From: Opitutus sp. GAS368
GTDB taxonomy: Bacteria; Verrucomicrobiota; Verrucomicrobiia; Opitutales; Opitutaceae
Direction of reading: 5' to 3'
Assembly: GCA_945874455.1 (NCBI GenBank)
Contig: CAMCHO010000011.1
Span: 1-47,379 of the forward strand
DNA length: 47,379 bases
How positions within the stretch are numbered: position 1 is the stretch's first letter; every line of letters begins with the position of its first letter. The position numbers and the translations under genes are program-made. The notes under the pieces are model-generated. The model was not told where the DNA came from. It worked only from the letters and a program-made list of their open reading frames with translations, and made no database searches. Below are positions 16,293 through 25,388 of this stretch, in pieces.

Positions 16293-17957
16293 TCAAGTCT
16301 TGCTCAACAATTCCTCCGCGTGGGCCAGCGCGCTCTTGGCCTTGCTATCTCCCAGCATCCGCGCGAGCTCGCTGACCCGGGTCTGCCGGCTCGCTTGGAT
16401 CGGTTCGATGGTCACGACGGCGCGATCCTTCGATTGATCCTTCGTCACCACCAAATGACACGTCGCCTGCGCCGCGACCTGCGGCAGATGCGTCACGCAC
16501 AAGACTTGGTGGCTCTTGGCAATCGCGGCCATTTTCTCGCCGACCACGCGGCCGATCTCACCGCCGACGTTCGCATCGACCTCGTCGAATACGAGCAGAG
16601 GAACGCCGTCGAGATCAGCCAGCACCGTTTTCAGCGCGAGCATCACGCGGGCCAGCTCACCACTCGAGGCCACGCGATTGAGGGGTAAGGGAGCTTCCCC
16701 TACATTCGGTGAGAACAAAAATTCGCACCCGCAATCACCGGTTGGTCCCATTTCCGCGAGGCCCACCACGCGCACCGAAAAATCCGCCTTCTTGAAACCC
16801 AGCTGGGCGATACTCTTAGCCGCCACCTTGGACAACTCCTTGGCCGCCTTCTCGCGCGCGGTTCGCAACGCCTGCGCCTCTTTCCTTGCTGCCCGCTCGC
16901 TCTCGGCAATAAGTTTTTCAAGGCGCGCGAGCGTGCCCTCGATATCCCCTTGCACCTCGAGCCGTCGCTCAAGCTCATCGCGCGCCGCCAGCACAGCGGA
17001 AACTTCACCCCCGTGCTTCCGCTTCAACTCCTGCCACGTATTCATGCGGGAGGTAAGCTGCTCGGCGTGCTCCGGATCGAACTGCAACTGCTGGCTCAAC
17101 GCCGAAAATTCCGCACCGAGGTCATTCAATTCCACAGCGGCAGAGGAAAGCCGATCCGCCAACGGCTTACTCGCTGCGTCGATCAACTCAAGTTGACGCG
17201 CCTCACGCAACAGCGCGCCCACCCGCGATTGCACACCCTCTTCACCCGTCAGACCCGCCGCCAGCGCCGACGACAACTCAATCAACTCTTGCGCCCGGCT
17301 CATGCGCTGAAAATCCCGCTCCAGCGCCTCGATTGCCTCGTCGGTCAATTCCAACGCGGCGATGCGGGCGAGTTGATTGCGTAAAAAATCGATCTGCTCG
17401 GGCGATAATCTCGTCTCGTGCGCGATCCGTTCGTGCTCATTGACCGAATCTCGCCAAGCTCGGTACTTCCCCTCGTAGGCAGCGAGGGTTGCCCCGCAGC
17501 GCCCGAACAAATCCAGCAAATCGAGCTGACAACTTTCCTTGAGTAACCGTCGCGGCTCGCTCGGCCCATGGAAATCGACCCAATGCTCGCCTAATCGCTG
17601 CAATGCGGACAGCGTCGCGAGACTCCCGTTGATCGTAATCTTAGGCGCTTTTTCCCGTGCCAGACTGCGCTTGATGATGAGCAATCCCTCCTCGCACGGC
17701 GGAAGCTCGAGTGCACCGAGGACGCCAGCAATCTGCGTCGGATCCTCGAAATAGAGTGCGGCTTCCACCTCGCACGCCGTTGCGCCCTGCCGAATGACGC
17801 TCTTATCGGCACGCTCGCCCGCTAAAAGACTCAGTGCGCCCAGCAAGATACTCTTGCCCGCACCCGTCTCGCCCGTGACTGCGGTGAAGCCGGCCTCAAA
17901 GTCGAGCGAGACCTCTTCGAGGAGTGCGAGATTGCGGATACGAAGCGATTGTAGCAT
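16293..17957 (-). CDS. recN: DNA repair protein RecN
   Basis: 554 residues, full length for RecN, an SMC-like ATPase acting in double-strand-break repair. The Walker A motif GETGAGKS is at residues 29-36, the central coiled coil follows (many Glu/Arg/Leu heptads), and the C-terminal half has the ABC signature region ASSGELARVMLALK, Walker B PLLVFDEVDANVGG and the CVTHLPQVAAQA switch. The start MLQSLRIRNLALLEEV is typical. An intrinsic terminator on the same strand ends only about 15 bases upstream of the start codon, so recN must be expressed by readthrough or from a promoter overlapping the terminator with an almost absent leader. No Shine-Dalgarno sequence is visible. Confidence 0.97.
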   Translation of the reverse strand: MLQSLRIRNLALLEEVSLDFEAGFTAVTGETGAGKSILLGALSLLAGERADKSVIRQGATACEVEAALYFEDPTQIAGVLGALELPPCEEGLLIIKRSLAREKAPKITINGSLATLSALQRLGEHWVDFHGPSEPRRLLKESCQLDLLDLFGRCGATLAAYEGKYRAWRDSVNEHERIAHETRLSPEQIDFLRNQLARIAALELTDEAIEALERDFQRMSRAQELIELSSALAAGLTGEEGVQSRVGALLREARQLELIDAASKPLADRLSSAAVELNDLGAEFSALSQQLQFDPEHAEQLTSRMNTWQELKRKHGGEVSAVLAARDELERRLEVQGDIEGTLARLEKLIAESERAARKEAQALRTAREKAAKELSKVAAKSIAQLGFKKADFSVRVVGLAEMGPTGDCGCEFLFSPNVGEAPLPLNRVASSGELARVMLALKTVLADLDGVPLLVFDEVDANVGGEIGRVVGEKMAAIAKSHQVLCVTHLPQVAAQATCHLVVTKDQSKDRAVVTIEPIQASRQTRVSELARMLGDSKAKSALAHAEELLSKT

Positions 17958-17971
17958 GGGATAACAGGCAC

Positions 17972-18002
17972 AAAAAAACCGCCGACATTCAAGCGGCGGT
18001 TT
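17972..18002 (-). terminator. intrinsic terminator after tRNA-Val, directly before recN
   Basis: On the minus strand a 9-bp perfect stem (AAACCGCCG / CGGCGGTTT) with a 9-base loop runs into a tract of seven T. It starts 5 bases after the encoded CCA end of the tRNA and ends about 15 bases before the recN start codon. It is a strong terminator for the transcript carrying the tRNA and possibly the whole nusA-ribF cluster. Confidence 0.85.
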
Positions 18003-18006
18003 CAGA

Positions 18007-18083
18007 TGGTGGACCTTACTGGACTCGAACCAGTGACCTTTTCGATGTCAACGAAACGCTCTAACCAACTGAGCTAAAGGTCC
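18007..18083 (-). tRNA. tRNA-Val (anticodon GAC), CCA encoded
   Basis: The minus-strand sequence folds as a full cloverleaf. The acceptor stem is GGACCTT/AAGGTCC, the D arm GCTC/GAGC, the anticodon arm TTTCG-TTGACAT-CGAAA with anticodon GAC, and the T arm ACTGG-TTCGAGT-CCAGT. The discriminator A and the CCA end are encoded (18007-18010). GAC reads GUC and GUU valine codons. It lies 38 bases downstream of ribF on the same strand and is followed at once by a terminator, so it may be cotranscribed with ribF. Confidence 0.96.
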
Positions 18084-18121
18084 GAAAATCTGAGGTTGGC
18101 GAGTAACGCCATCGCAGCCGT

Positions 18122-19069
18122 TCAGTGCAAGGAAAAATCCACATTTACGCACGCTCGGTCCTTCTCGATCTGCCCACGCAGTTCCTCCAAACCAGAAAAC
18201 GTCATCTCTGGACGCACGAAACGCAGCCAATCAACCCTGATAACGTCGCCTTCCGCAAACGGACACGGCCCCAGCACGTGGACCTCCAGCCGGGGCTCCG
18301 TCGATTGTTCAACGGTCGGCCGCAGTCCGTAGTTCGCCACCGCCGGAAGCCCCGCGGCCGATTTCACACCCGCTACCCGCACCGCATAGACGCCGAAACG
18401 TGGTTTTAAATCAGGCGCCCAGTCGATGTTCAGCGTGGGAAACCCCAAGGTCCGGCCGAGTCGCTTGCCGGGCACGATCATACCTTCGGCAAAGTAGGTG
18501 TAACCGAACAGTGCGTTCGCTTGCACGACTTCTCCCGCCTCAAGCAATCCGCGAATCCGGGTGCTGCTGATCATAGCCCCCTGCAAAGTCACCCGCGGGG
18601 CGCTCACGACGCGCAGCCCGTGCTGGCGGCCGCTCTGGATCAGCAGGTCAACATCGCCCATGCGCCCGCGACCAAAGCGAAAATTTTCGCCCACGTACAC
18701 ACTCGCCAGATACGGCAGCCGTTGTTGAAGCCACGGCAAAAAATCATCCGCCGCGACCCCGGCCAACGCCGGCGTGAAAGGCTCGGTAATCACCGCATCG
18801 ACTCCGAGCGTGAGTAACACGCGCGCCTTCATCGCTCCATCCTGAATCATGCGCGTCGGATTTTCCGGACAAAAGAGCGCGCTCGGGTGCGGCCAAAAGG
18901 TCAGCACGGCGGCGACGCCACCACTCTGGCGCGCCGCCTGCACCGCAGCCGCAATCACCGCGCGATGCCCCAAATGAGCTCCGTCAAACATCCCGATGGC
19001 CAAATGGAGCGGGCGGGCGGGGAGCGTACCCGCCGCTTCCAAACTGGAAAACTGGGCCGGCAGGCTCAC
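18122..19069 (-). CDS. ribF: bifunctional riboflavin kinase / FAD synthetase
   Basis: 315 residues, the normal length for RibF. The N-terminal FAD synthetase domain has the nucleotidyl-transferase motif [11 protein letters not shown] (residues 25-35) and the [14 protein letters not shown] block. The C-terminal riboflavin kinase domain shows [11 protein letters not shown] and a [19 protein letters not shown] stretch. It phosphorylates riboflavin to FMN and adenylates FMN to FAD in the cytoplasm. Its start overlaps the truB stop (ATGA), continuing the nusA-infB-rbfA-nrnA-truB-ribF order seen in many bacteria. Confidence 0.96.
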   Translation of the reverse strand: MSLPAQFSSLEAAGTLPARPLHLAIGMFDGAHLGHRAVIAAAVQAARQSGGVAAVLTFWPHPSALFCPENPTRMIQDGAMKARVLLTLGVDAVITEPFTPALAGVAADDFLPWLQQRLPYLASVYVGENFRFGRGRMGDVDLLIQSGRQHGLRVVSAPRVTLQGAMISSTRIRGLLEAGEVVQANALFGYTYFAEGMIVPGKRLGRTLGFPTLNIDWAPDLKPRFGVYAVRVAGVKSAAGLPAVANYGLRPTVEQSTEPRLEVHVLGPCPFAEGDVIRVDWLRFVRPEMTFSGLEELRGQIEKDRACVNVDFSLH

Positions 19070-19791
19070 CGCACAAAACTGGGCACTGCTTCGCGGGCCG
19101 GAATCAGCCGCTGCTCGATCTCGGGCAGCGTCATCCCTTGAATCTGATCGAGAGTCAGTGCCTGCGAAACCGTAAACTTATCCGTCGCCGTGCGACGCAA
19201 GGCCGCCAGATGGGCTCCGCACCCGATTTTTGCTCCAAGATCGTGCGCCAAGGTGCGCACATAGGTGCCCTTCGTGCAGCGCAGCCGGAAATCAATTTGC
19301 GGCGACGCGAAGCGCAGCAGGTCCCAGCTCATCACCCGGATGAAGCGTGGTTCGCGCACGACCTCTTCGCCTTTCCGCGCAGCTTTGTAGAGCGGTTGTC
19401 CGGCTATCTTGATCGCGGAATACATCGGGGGCAGCTGGTATTGGTCGCCCAAGAACGACTTGATCGTGACCTGCACTTCATCCTCCGTCAGCACCGGCAC
19501 CGGCTTCGTTGCCATCACTTCGCCCTCCGCATCCTGCGTGTCGGTCACTTTGCCCAACTCGATCGTGCCTTCGTATTCCTTGTCGAGGCTGACGAGGTAT
19601 TGGGAAACCTTGGTCGCCTTACCCACTAAAATAACGAGCAATCCGGTCGCCATCGGATCCAGCGTACCGGCATGACCGATTCGCTTCATCTTAAGCTTGC
19701 CGCGCAGGCGGGCGACGACGTCGTGCGACGTATGGTCCCGCGGTTTGTCGATGAGGAGTATCCCCTCCAGTTCTCGTGCTTGAAACAACAT
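19066..19791 (-). CDS. truB: tRNA pseudouridine-55 synthase
   Basis: 241 residues of the TruB family, which makes pseudouridine 55 in the T loop of tRNAs. The motif [12 protein letters not shown] includes the catalytic Asp45. Other family blocks are [40 protein letters not shown] and [16 protein letters not shown]. It is somewhat shorter than E. coli TruB and appears to lack most of the C-terminal PUA domain, which is common outside the Enterobacteria. It is coupled to ribF by a 4-base overlap and starts 3 bases after the nrnA-like gene. Confidence 0.96.
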   Translation of the reverse strand: MLFQARELEGILLIDKPRDHTSHDVVARLRGKLKMKRIGHAGTLDPMATGLLVILVGKATKVSQYLVSLDKEYEGTIELGKVTDTQDAEGEVMATKPVPVLTEDEVQVTIKSFLGDQYQLPPMYSAIKIAGQPLYKAARKGEEVVREPRFIRVMSWDLLRFASPQIDFRLRCTKGTYVRTLAHDLGAKIGCGAHLAALRRTATDKFTVSQALTLDQIQGMTLPEIEQRLIPAREAVPSFVR

Positions 19792-19794
19792 GGG

Positions 19795-20790
19795 TTAGAA
19801 TTTCCGGATGGCGTCGACGGTGATGATTTGTGCGGCCAGCGCCGCGACCAAGCGCTCGGGGAAGTCTCCGGCGCCGGACTTGAGATTGAGACCGGCGGCA
19901 CACGCGTGACCACCTCCGTTGAACTTCGCAGCGACCAAGTCGACCCGGAAGGCCGGCTCCTTCGCCCGCAGGCTCGCCTTCACGGAACCGTCGGATTTCT
20001 CCTCAATAAGCGCTCCTATATCCACACCATCGATACTGCGGGCATAGTCGACGAGCCCCTCGGTATCCTCGGCACTGGTACCGGTTTGCTCAAAGATTCC
20101 CGCTGACAGTTTACCCACGCAAACGCGCCCGCCACACTCGAGTCGCAGAGAAGCGAGAAAGTGTTGCAGCAGACGAATCTTACCTGGGGTTTCTCGCTCG
20201 TAGAGTTGATAGCCAGCCTCGCTCGCTTGCGCCCCGCGGGAGACGAGTTCCCCAGCGAGCACGAAGCAACGGCGCGACGTGGAGTTGAAACGAAACTGCC
20301 CCGTGTCGGTGAGAATGCCCACGTAGAGTGCTTGCGCGGTCTGGGCGTCCACCGGCAGATCATTATCAAAAAAAACACCCGCCAGAATCTCACAGGTGGC
20401 CGCCGAGGCACGGTCGATGAGATTGGTCACTCCATAGCCGACGTTGGAAATATGATGGTCCACGACCGCCACCGGCGAGGGATACCGGAGCTGCAAACGT
20501 TCCCCGCCTCTGGCGTGGTCCGCGCAATCGACAAAAATAGCCACCCGATCATCGGGCAACGCGAGGACGTCGTCCGTGCGGAGAAACGTCATCCCTGCGG
20601 AGAGAAATTGCAGGCGGCGGGGGACGGGGTCGGCGTTGACGCACACGACGTCGAAGCCCAAGGCCGCGAGTACCCGGGCCAACGCCACCTGCGAGCCGAT
20701 GCAATCACCATCCGGCCGGGCATGACCCACAATCGCAATGCGCCGACCCGCGAGCGAGGCCAGTAGCCGGGCAAATTCACCCGAGAGCAT
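19795..20790 (-). CDS. nrnA: DHH/DHHA1 phosphoesterase, NrnA/RecJ-like
   Basis: About 331 residues from ATG 20790. The DHH domain shows HARPDGDCIGSQVAL, FVDCADHARGG, the namesake VVDHHISN and a later GILTDTGQFRF; the DHHA1 domain ends with FNGGGHACAAGLNL. This layout is that of NrnA-type enzymes, which degrade nanoRNA and in some species pAp or linear dinucleotides. The position between rbfA and truB is the usual place of this gene in many phyla. A GTG at 20808, two bases after the rbfA stop, is an alternative start. The open frame extends to 20877 within rbfA, but that part is not family-like. Confidence 0.9.
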   Translation of the reverse strand: MLSGEFARLLASLAGRRIAIVGHARPDGDCIGSQVALARVLAALGFDVVCVNADPVPRRLQFLSAGMTFLRTDDVLALPDDRVAIFVDCADHARGGERLQLRYPSPVAVVDHHISNVGYGVTNLIDRASAATCEILAGVFFDNDLPVDAQTAQALYVGILTDTGQFRFNSTSRRCFVLAGELVSRGAQASEAGYQLYERETPGKIRLLQHFLASLRLECGGRVCVGKLSAGIFEQTGTSAEDTEGLVDYARSIDGVDIGALIEEKSDGSVKASLRAKEPAFRVDLVAAKFNGGGHACAAGLNLKSGAGDFPERLVAALAAQIITVDAIRKF

Positions 20791-20809
20791 TGGGTAGAAC
20801 GTCTCCACG

Positions 20810-21193
20810 TCAGGATGTTTTGTCGGCCTCCGGTTTCGGCTCCGACTCGGACGGTGCCAGGGGACCGAGATCGTCAATTAACCTCCGGGTGCGTTCGCCG
20901 CGGAGGACCGACTGATCAAGCACGTAGACAAACTTGGGCAAGAACTTGAGCACGATCCGACGCCCCAGTTCCTGGCGGATATCAACAGCGCGGGTACGTA
21001 GCCAACGGAGCTTCTTTTCCGCCATCTCGTCGTCACCGATCACAGAAATGAACACTCGGGCATCGTGCAAATCAGGGGAGACTTTCACGTCGGTAATCGT
21101 GATCGCAACCGCCTCGCTCTGGTAGCGTCTATGCAAAATGTCACTGAGCTCTTTTTGTACGAGCTCGTTGACGCGGATGGTGCGGTTGGACAT
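20810..21193 (-). CDS. rbfA: 30S ribosome-binding factor RbfA
   Basis: 127 residues with the KH-like RbfA fold: RTIRVNELVQKELSDILHRR, ITITDVKVSPDLHDARVFISVIGD and LGRRIVLKFLPKFVYVLDQSVLRGERTRRLIDDL in order (shown as landmarks). It binds 16S rRNA helix 1 during 30S maturation. The acidic/lysine-rich tail after residue 110 is variable in the family. It lies 83 bases downstream of infB and just before the nrnA-like gene, the conserved order. Confidence 0.95.
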   Translation of the reverse strand: MSNRTIRVNELVQKELSDILHRRYQSEAVAITITDVKVSPDLHDARVFISVIGDDEMAEKKLRWLRTRAVDIRQELGRRIVLKFLPKFVYVLDQSVLRGERTRRLIDDLGPLAPSESEPKPEADKTS

Positions 21194-21276
21194 GGAAATT
21201 TCGATCCCGAGCTCTCAATTTTCGATTGCTCGGTCGCCCATGAAGCCAATCGAAAATCGGTCGCCAGTAAGGGAGG

Positions 21277-23925
21277 TTACAGCGAGGCACGAACCTTTTG
21301 CACTTCGTAACACTCGATCATATCGCCAGGTTGGTAGCTGTTGAAGTCGTCGAGCTTGATTCCGCACTCGAGGCCGGCGCGAACTTCGTTGGCGTCGTCC
21401 TTGAAGCGTTTGAGGGTCCCCACCTTGCCCTCGTAGATGATTTCGCGGCCGCGGCGCAAACGGGCGGAAGCGTTGCGGTTGATTTTGCCCTCTGTGACGA
21501 GGCAGCCCGCCACAAACCCCTTGGCGAGCGGAAACACTTGGCGAACTTCCGCCGCGCCGGTCTTCGTTTCTTTGAGATCGGGGTCGAGCAGGTCGGCCAT
21601 CATCTCCCGGACCTTATCGCCCATCTCGTAAATAATCTCGTAAGTCTCGACCCGCACGCCGTGGTGCTTCGCCAAAGACGTCACGCCATTTTCAAGTTTG
21701 GTGTGGAATCCAACGATCACCGAGCCCGCGGCACCGGCCATTAAGACGTCGTTTTTCGTTACGATACCGACGTCGATCCCAACGATTTCGAGCGATACCT
21801 TGGCGCTCTTAATCCCCTCCAGCACGGAGCGCACGGCTTCACCGGACCCAAATACGTCGGTTTTCACGATCACCTTGAGCACCTTGGCCTGCGTGGCGGC
21901 GATGTTCTTAAACAGATCTTCGACGGAAAGCTCCTTCGGTGCAGCGTCGGCCGTCGACACCACTTTCTTGAGACGCATCTCCTCCACTTCCGCTATTTTT
22001 TCGGCCTCACGGGAATTTTTCACGGCCTTGAAGGCGGCTCCGCTGTCAGGCGTGCCACTCCAACCGATCACCCGCACCGGCGTGCCCGGGGAGGCTTCTT
22101 TTACGTTCGCGCCTTTGTCATCAAACATGGCTCGAACCTTGGCGTAATGCTGCCCGCAGACGATAGCGTCGCCGACGCGGAGAGTGCCGCGCTGGACGAT
22201 CACCGTGGCGAGCGGCCCACGGCCAAAATCGATTTCGGACTCGACAACGATACCGCTGGCCTCGGCCTTCGGGTTGGCCTTGAGCTCAAGCACATCTGCT
22301 TGGAGCAAGATCATCTCGAGCAGATCATTGATTCCGGTGCTCTTGATCGCCGAGACTGGCACGGTCACCGTTTCCCCACCCCAGTCTTCGGGCGCAATGT
22401 TACGTTGCTGCATCTGCGTCTTGACCTGCTCGATGTTGGCGCCCTTCACGTCCATCTTATTGATGGCGACCAAGAGCGTGACCTTGGCGTTTTGCGCGTG
22501 TTTCAGCGCCTCGTCCGTCTGCGGCATGAAGCCGTCATCGGCCGCGACCACAAGCACGGCGATATCGGTGACATTGGCTCCACGGGCGCGCATTTTAGAA
22601 AACGCCGCATGACCCGGAGTGTCGAGGAAAGTGACCTTCCGATTGTTAAACTCGATTTGGTAGGCACCGATGTGCTGCGTGATTCCTCCCGCTTCACCGG
22701 CGGCCACGTTAGCTTTTCGGATAGCATCGAGCAGGGACGTTTTACCATGGTCGACGTGCCCGAGAATACAGACCACGGGAGGACGCGGCACCAAAAACTT
22801 GGATTCGTCCTCGTCGGGTTTCTTCTCTTTCTTATCCTTGGCCTGCTGTTGCTGCAGGGCTGGATCCGCCCGGTGCTTGATCTCGAGGAGAAAGCCATAT
22901 TTTCCGGCTACTCTCTGCGCCACGGCCTCATCAATCGTCGAGTTCATCGCCGCAAAACCCACGAGCTGGTTCAGTTCGGAGATGAGCTTAAACGGCTTCA
23001 AGCTCAGCGCCGCGGCGAAGTCACGGACCACGATCGGCGGCTTCAGGTGAAGGATCTTGATGTCCCCCTGTATCGTAATCACCGGCGCAGCGACGAGCGC
23101 GGGAGGAGCGATATGAACCGGCGAGGAACCGGGCATGGGCGGCAACTTCGGGGCCATCACGGGAGCCGGAGCGGACACGCGCGGCGGCAGCGGCGGCGGC
23201 GCCATCACTGGAGCCGGAGGGGACATGCGCAACGGCAACGGCGGCGGCGGCGCCACGGGTTGCTTCGCCGCTGGAACCGGAACGGAAATAGCGGGCGCAA
23301 CCACAACCGGGGCCGGACGCACCATCACGGGCACAGGCGCGGGCAGAACCGCCGGCGTAGTAGGGCGAACCACCAGCGACGGCAAAGGCGCGGGAGAAGC
23401 TGGGCGCGGCATGGCCGGCAAAGACGCGGGCATCTTGGCCAGCGGCGGAGGCATCTTGGCCATCGGCGGAGTCACGACTACCGGACGCGGCGGCAGCGGG
23501 GCCGGTGAATTGCTCGGGGGCGGCGCTGGCGCGGGTGCCGGCGGGGCAACAAAAACCGGCGCGGTCACGGTCGGCGCAGGACCCTTGAGCGCAGCGGCTT
23601 TCGCCGCCGCCGCGACTTCGTGTTCGCGATCAATATCTAATTTTGACTTCACGAACGCTCCCGTGGGCTTGGCGGAGACGTTAGGCAGATCTGGCACGGT
23701 TATCGCCGGTGCAGCCACTGGAGTTGCCGGGGTGGCGGCGGCAGCCGCTACCGCTGCAATCGCAGCCGCAAACTCTTTTTCGATTTCCTCGATGTAGATC
23801 TTACTGACGGTGCTCGAAACCGACTTGGTATCAGCCGACACCCAATTGCGCGCCTTCAGCAGAGCAAGAAGTTCCTTGCCCTCCATATTGATTCGTCGGG
23901 CGAGTTCGTGGATGCGGAGGCTCAT
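21277..23925 (-). CDS. infB: translation initiation factor IF-2
   Basis: 882 residues. An IF2_N-like domain starts the protein ([19 protein letters not shown]). A roughly 200-residue Pro/Ala-rich linker (about 65-280) follows, then a second IF2_N domain ([20 protein letters not shown], about 299-340). The G domain has GHVDHGKT (389-396), DTPGH (435-439) and NKMD (489-492), followed by domains II, III and IV with [21 protein letters not shown] near the end. IF-2 places initiator tRNA on the 30S subunit. The linker is built from imperfect repeats such as [13 protein letters not shown]; its DNA is correspondingly repetitive at 23100-23550. No Shine-Dalgarno sequence precedes ATG 23925. Confidence 0.97.
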   Translation of the reverse strand: MSLRIHELARRINMEGKELLALLKARNWVSADTKSVSSTVSKIYIEEIEKEFAAAIAAVAAAAATPATPVAAPAITVPDLPNVSAKPTGAFVKSKLDIDREHEVAAAAKAAALKGPAPTVTAPVFVAPPAPAPAPPPSNSPAPLPPRPVVVTPPMAKMPPPLAKMPASLPAMPRPASPAPLPSLVVRPTTPAVLPAPVPVMVRPAPVVVAPAISVPVPAAKQPVAPPPPLPLRMSPPAPVMAPPPLPPRVSAPAPVMAPKLPPMPGSSPVHIAPPALVAAPVITIQGDIKILHLKPPIVVRDFAAALSLKPFKLISELNQLVGFAAMNSTIDEAVAQRVAGKYGFLLEIKHRADPALQQQQAKDKKEKKPDEDESKFLVPRPPVVCILGHVDHGKTSLLDAIRKANVAAGEAGGITQHIGAYQIEFNNRKVTFLDTPGHAAFSKMRARGANVTDIAVLVVAADDGFMPQTDEALKHAQNAKVTLLVAINKMDVKGANIEQVKTQMQQRNIAPEDWGGETVTVPVSAIKSTGINDLLEMILLQADVLELKANPKAEASGIVVESEIDFGRGPLATVIVQRGTLRVGDAIVCGQHYAKVRAMFDDKGANVKEASPGTPVRVIGWSGTPDSGAAFKAVKNSREAEKIAEVEEMRLKKVVSTADAAPKELSVEDLFKNIAATQAKVLKVIVKTDVFGSGEAVRSVLEGIKSAKVSLEIVGIDVGIVTKNDVLMAGAAGSVIVGFHTKLENGVTSLAKHHGVRVETYEIIYEMGDKVREMMADLLDPDLKETKTGAAEVRQVFPLAKGFVAGCLVTEGKINRNASARLRRGREIIYEGKVGTLKRFKDDANEVRAGLECGIKLDDFNSYQPGDMIECYEVQKVRASL

Positions 23926-23969
23926 TCGTGATCGGTCGGTGTTAGTCGGTGAGTGATCTGGGGACGGGC

Positions 23970-25202
23970 TCAGGCTTTCGCACCGGTGACTCGTCCAATA
24001 ATATCCAAAGCTTCTTCGGTCGTGAAACCGGCGCCCACGAGGTCGTCGGCCTCGACGCCCTCGAACAGCTCGAGCGAAACAAAACCTGCCTTGACGAGAC
24101 GCAGCGAGATGGGTTCAGCGATCCCGAGCGTGGCAACCAGCTTACGCTTCGCATCGCCCTCCGGATCAGCGCCGACGGCACGGAACTCCTCGATATCCAG
24201 ACGCCAACCGATCAGGCGCGACGTGAGGCGCGCGTTCTGACCTTTGCGACCGATCGCAATGGCCAGATCATCCGTCGCGACTTTCAGGAGGATCCGGTGG
24301 GTCTTGTCGTCTAGCACGATCTCCCGTGGTACCGCTGGCTTGAGCGCCTCGATAATCATCTCTTTCGGGTCGGCGTAGTATTTGATGATGTCGATCTTCT
24401 CGCCACCCAGTTCGCGGACAATGGTCTTCACCCGAGCGCCACGAGCGCCGACACACGCGCCGACGGGATCCACCTTCGGATCGCTGCTCGTCACGGCAAT
24501 TTTCGTGCGATAACCCGGCTCACGGGCGAACGCCTCGATCTTTACCGTACCATCGGCCACCTCGGTGACTTCGAGCTCGAACAGCCGCCGGACAAACTTG
24601 GGGCTCGCGCGGCTGAGGATGATCTCGGGGCCACGCGGCGTGCTTTGAATTTCGACCAAGAGGCAGCGGATGCGCTCACCCGGCTGGTATTCTTCGCCTG
24701 GGACCTGCTCCTTACCCGGCATAATGGCCTCAGCTTTGCCGAGGTCGACGTAGAGATCGTTGCGTTCACGACGGCGGACCGTGCCGGTGACGATGTTGCC
24801 GACCTGATCCTTAAAGTCGTCGTAAATCCGGTCTTTCTCGAACTGGCGCAGGCGTTGCATGACCGCCTGACGCGCCGTCTGCGCGGCGATGCGGCCGAGC
24901 GTCGAAGGATCAATTTCCTTTTCAATCAGGTCGCCGATCACAGCGCCCGCCTTTAACGCTTGTGCCTTCTCGACGTGAACTTCCGTCTTGGGATTACTGA
25001 CGGAGTCAACGACCTTGACCACGGCCCAAGCGTGGAGCTGGCCGTTCTTAGGGTTGATATCAATTTTCAGCTCCTGACCGGAGTTGACACCCTTCTGGGC
25101 GGCCGTTTTCAGCGCATTCGTGATCGTGGAGATCATGTCGGCACGTGGAATGCCCTTCTCCTTCTCCATGTATTCCAGGACGGAAAGAATTTCGCTGCTC
25201 AT
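23970..25202 (-). CDS. nusA: transcription termination/antitermination factor NusA
   Basis: 410 residues with the N-terminal RNA-polymerase-binding domain ([18 protein letters not shown]), an S1 domain ([21 protein letters not shown], about 135-200) and two KH domains marked by [15 protein letters not shown] and [15 protein letters not shown] short C-terminal helix-hairpin-helix region follows ([20 protein letters not shown]). It lacks the two acidic repeats of E. coli NusA, like most bacteria. It heads the nusA-infB-rbfA-nrnA-truB-ribF cluster; rimP, often found before nusA, is not here. A strong terminator lies 17 bases upstream on the same strand, which suggests attenuation or a leaderless start. 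Confidence 0.96.
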   Translation of the reverse strand: MSSEILSVLEYMEKEKGIPRADMISTITNALKTAAQKGVNSGQELKIDINPKNGQLHAWAVVKVVDSVSNPKTEVHVEKAQALKAGAVIGDLIEKEIDPSTLGRIAAQTARQAVMQRLRQFEKDRIYDDFKDQVGNIVTGTVRRRERNDLYVDLGKAEAIMPGKEQVPGEEYQPGERIRCLLVEIQSTPRGPEIILSRASPKFVRRLFELEVTEVADGTVKIEAFAREPGYRTKIAVTSSDPKVDPVGACVGARGARVKTIVRELGGEKIDIIKYYADPKEMIIEALKPAVPREIVLDDKTHRILLKVATDDLAIAIGRKGQNARLTSRLIGWRLDIEEFRAVGADPEGDAKRKLVATLGIAEPISLRLVKAGFVSLELFEGVEADDLVGAGFTTEEALDIIGRVTGAKA

Positions 25203-25218
25203 AGGTTGGATTTATGGG

Positions 25219-25245
25219 AAAAAAAAAGCGGGCCAGACGGCCCAC
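25219..25245 (-). terminator. strong intrinsic terminator or attenuator between waaA and nusA
   Basis: On the minus strand GTGGGCC-GTCT-GGCCCGC forms a 7-bp stem (one T-G pair) with a tetraloop, followed by nine T. It lies 144 bases past the waaA stop and its T-tract ends 17 bases before the nusA ATG. A second small stem directly upstream (CCTCTT/AAGAGG, about 25246-25270) could stack on it or compete with it. It may simply end waaA transcription, but a nusA promoter upstream of it would need readthrough. Confidence 0.85.
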
Positions 25246-25388
25246 CTCTTGAGAGTGGTTGTTAAAGAGGGGCGGAACGTATCGGGCACCCAGAATCCTT
25301 GTCAAGCCCAGTGCCCCGCCCCGAGTGCCCCGCCGCGAGCGTCACCGTCGTTCAGGTGCGTGCGGAGCCAACGCCCCGTTTCATTCCG

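Noticed and set aside
22147-23508. Plus-strand open frame of 453 codons opposite infB
   Set aside because: It lies antisense to the IF-2 G domain and linker; its Arg/His-rich repeats mirror the Pro/Ala linker and match no family.
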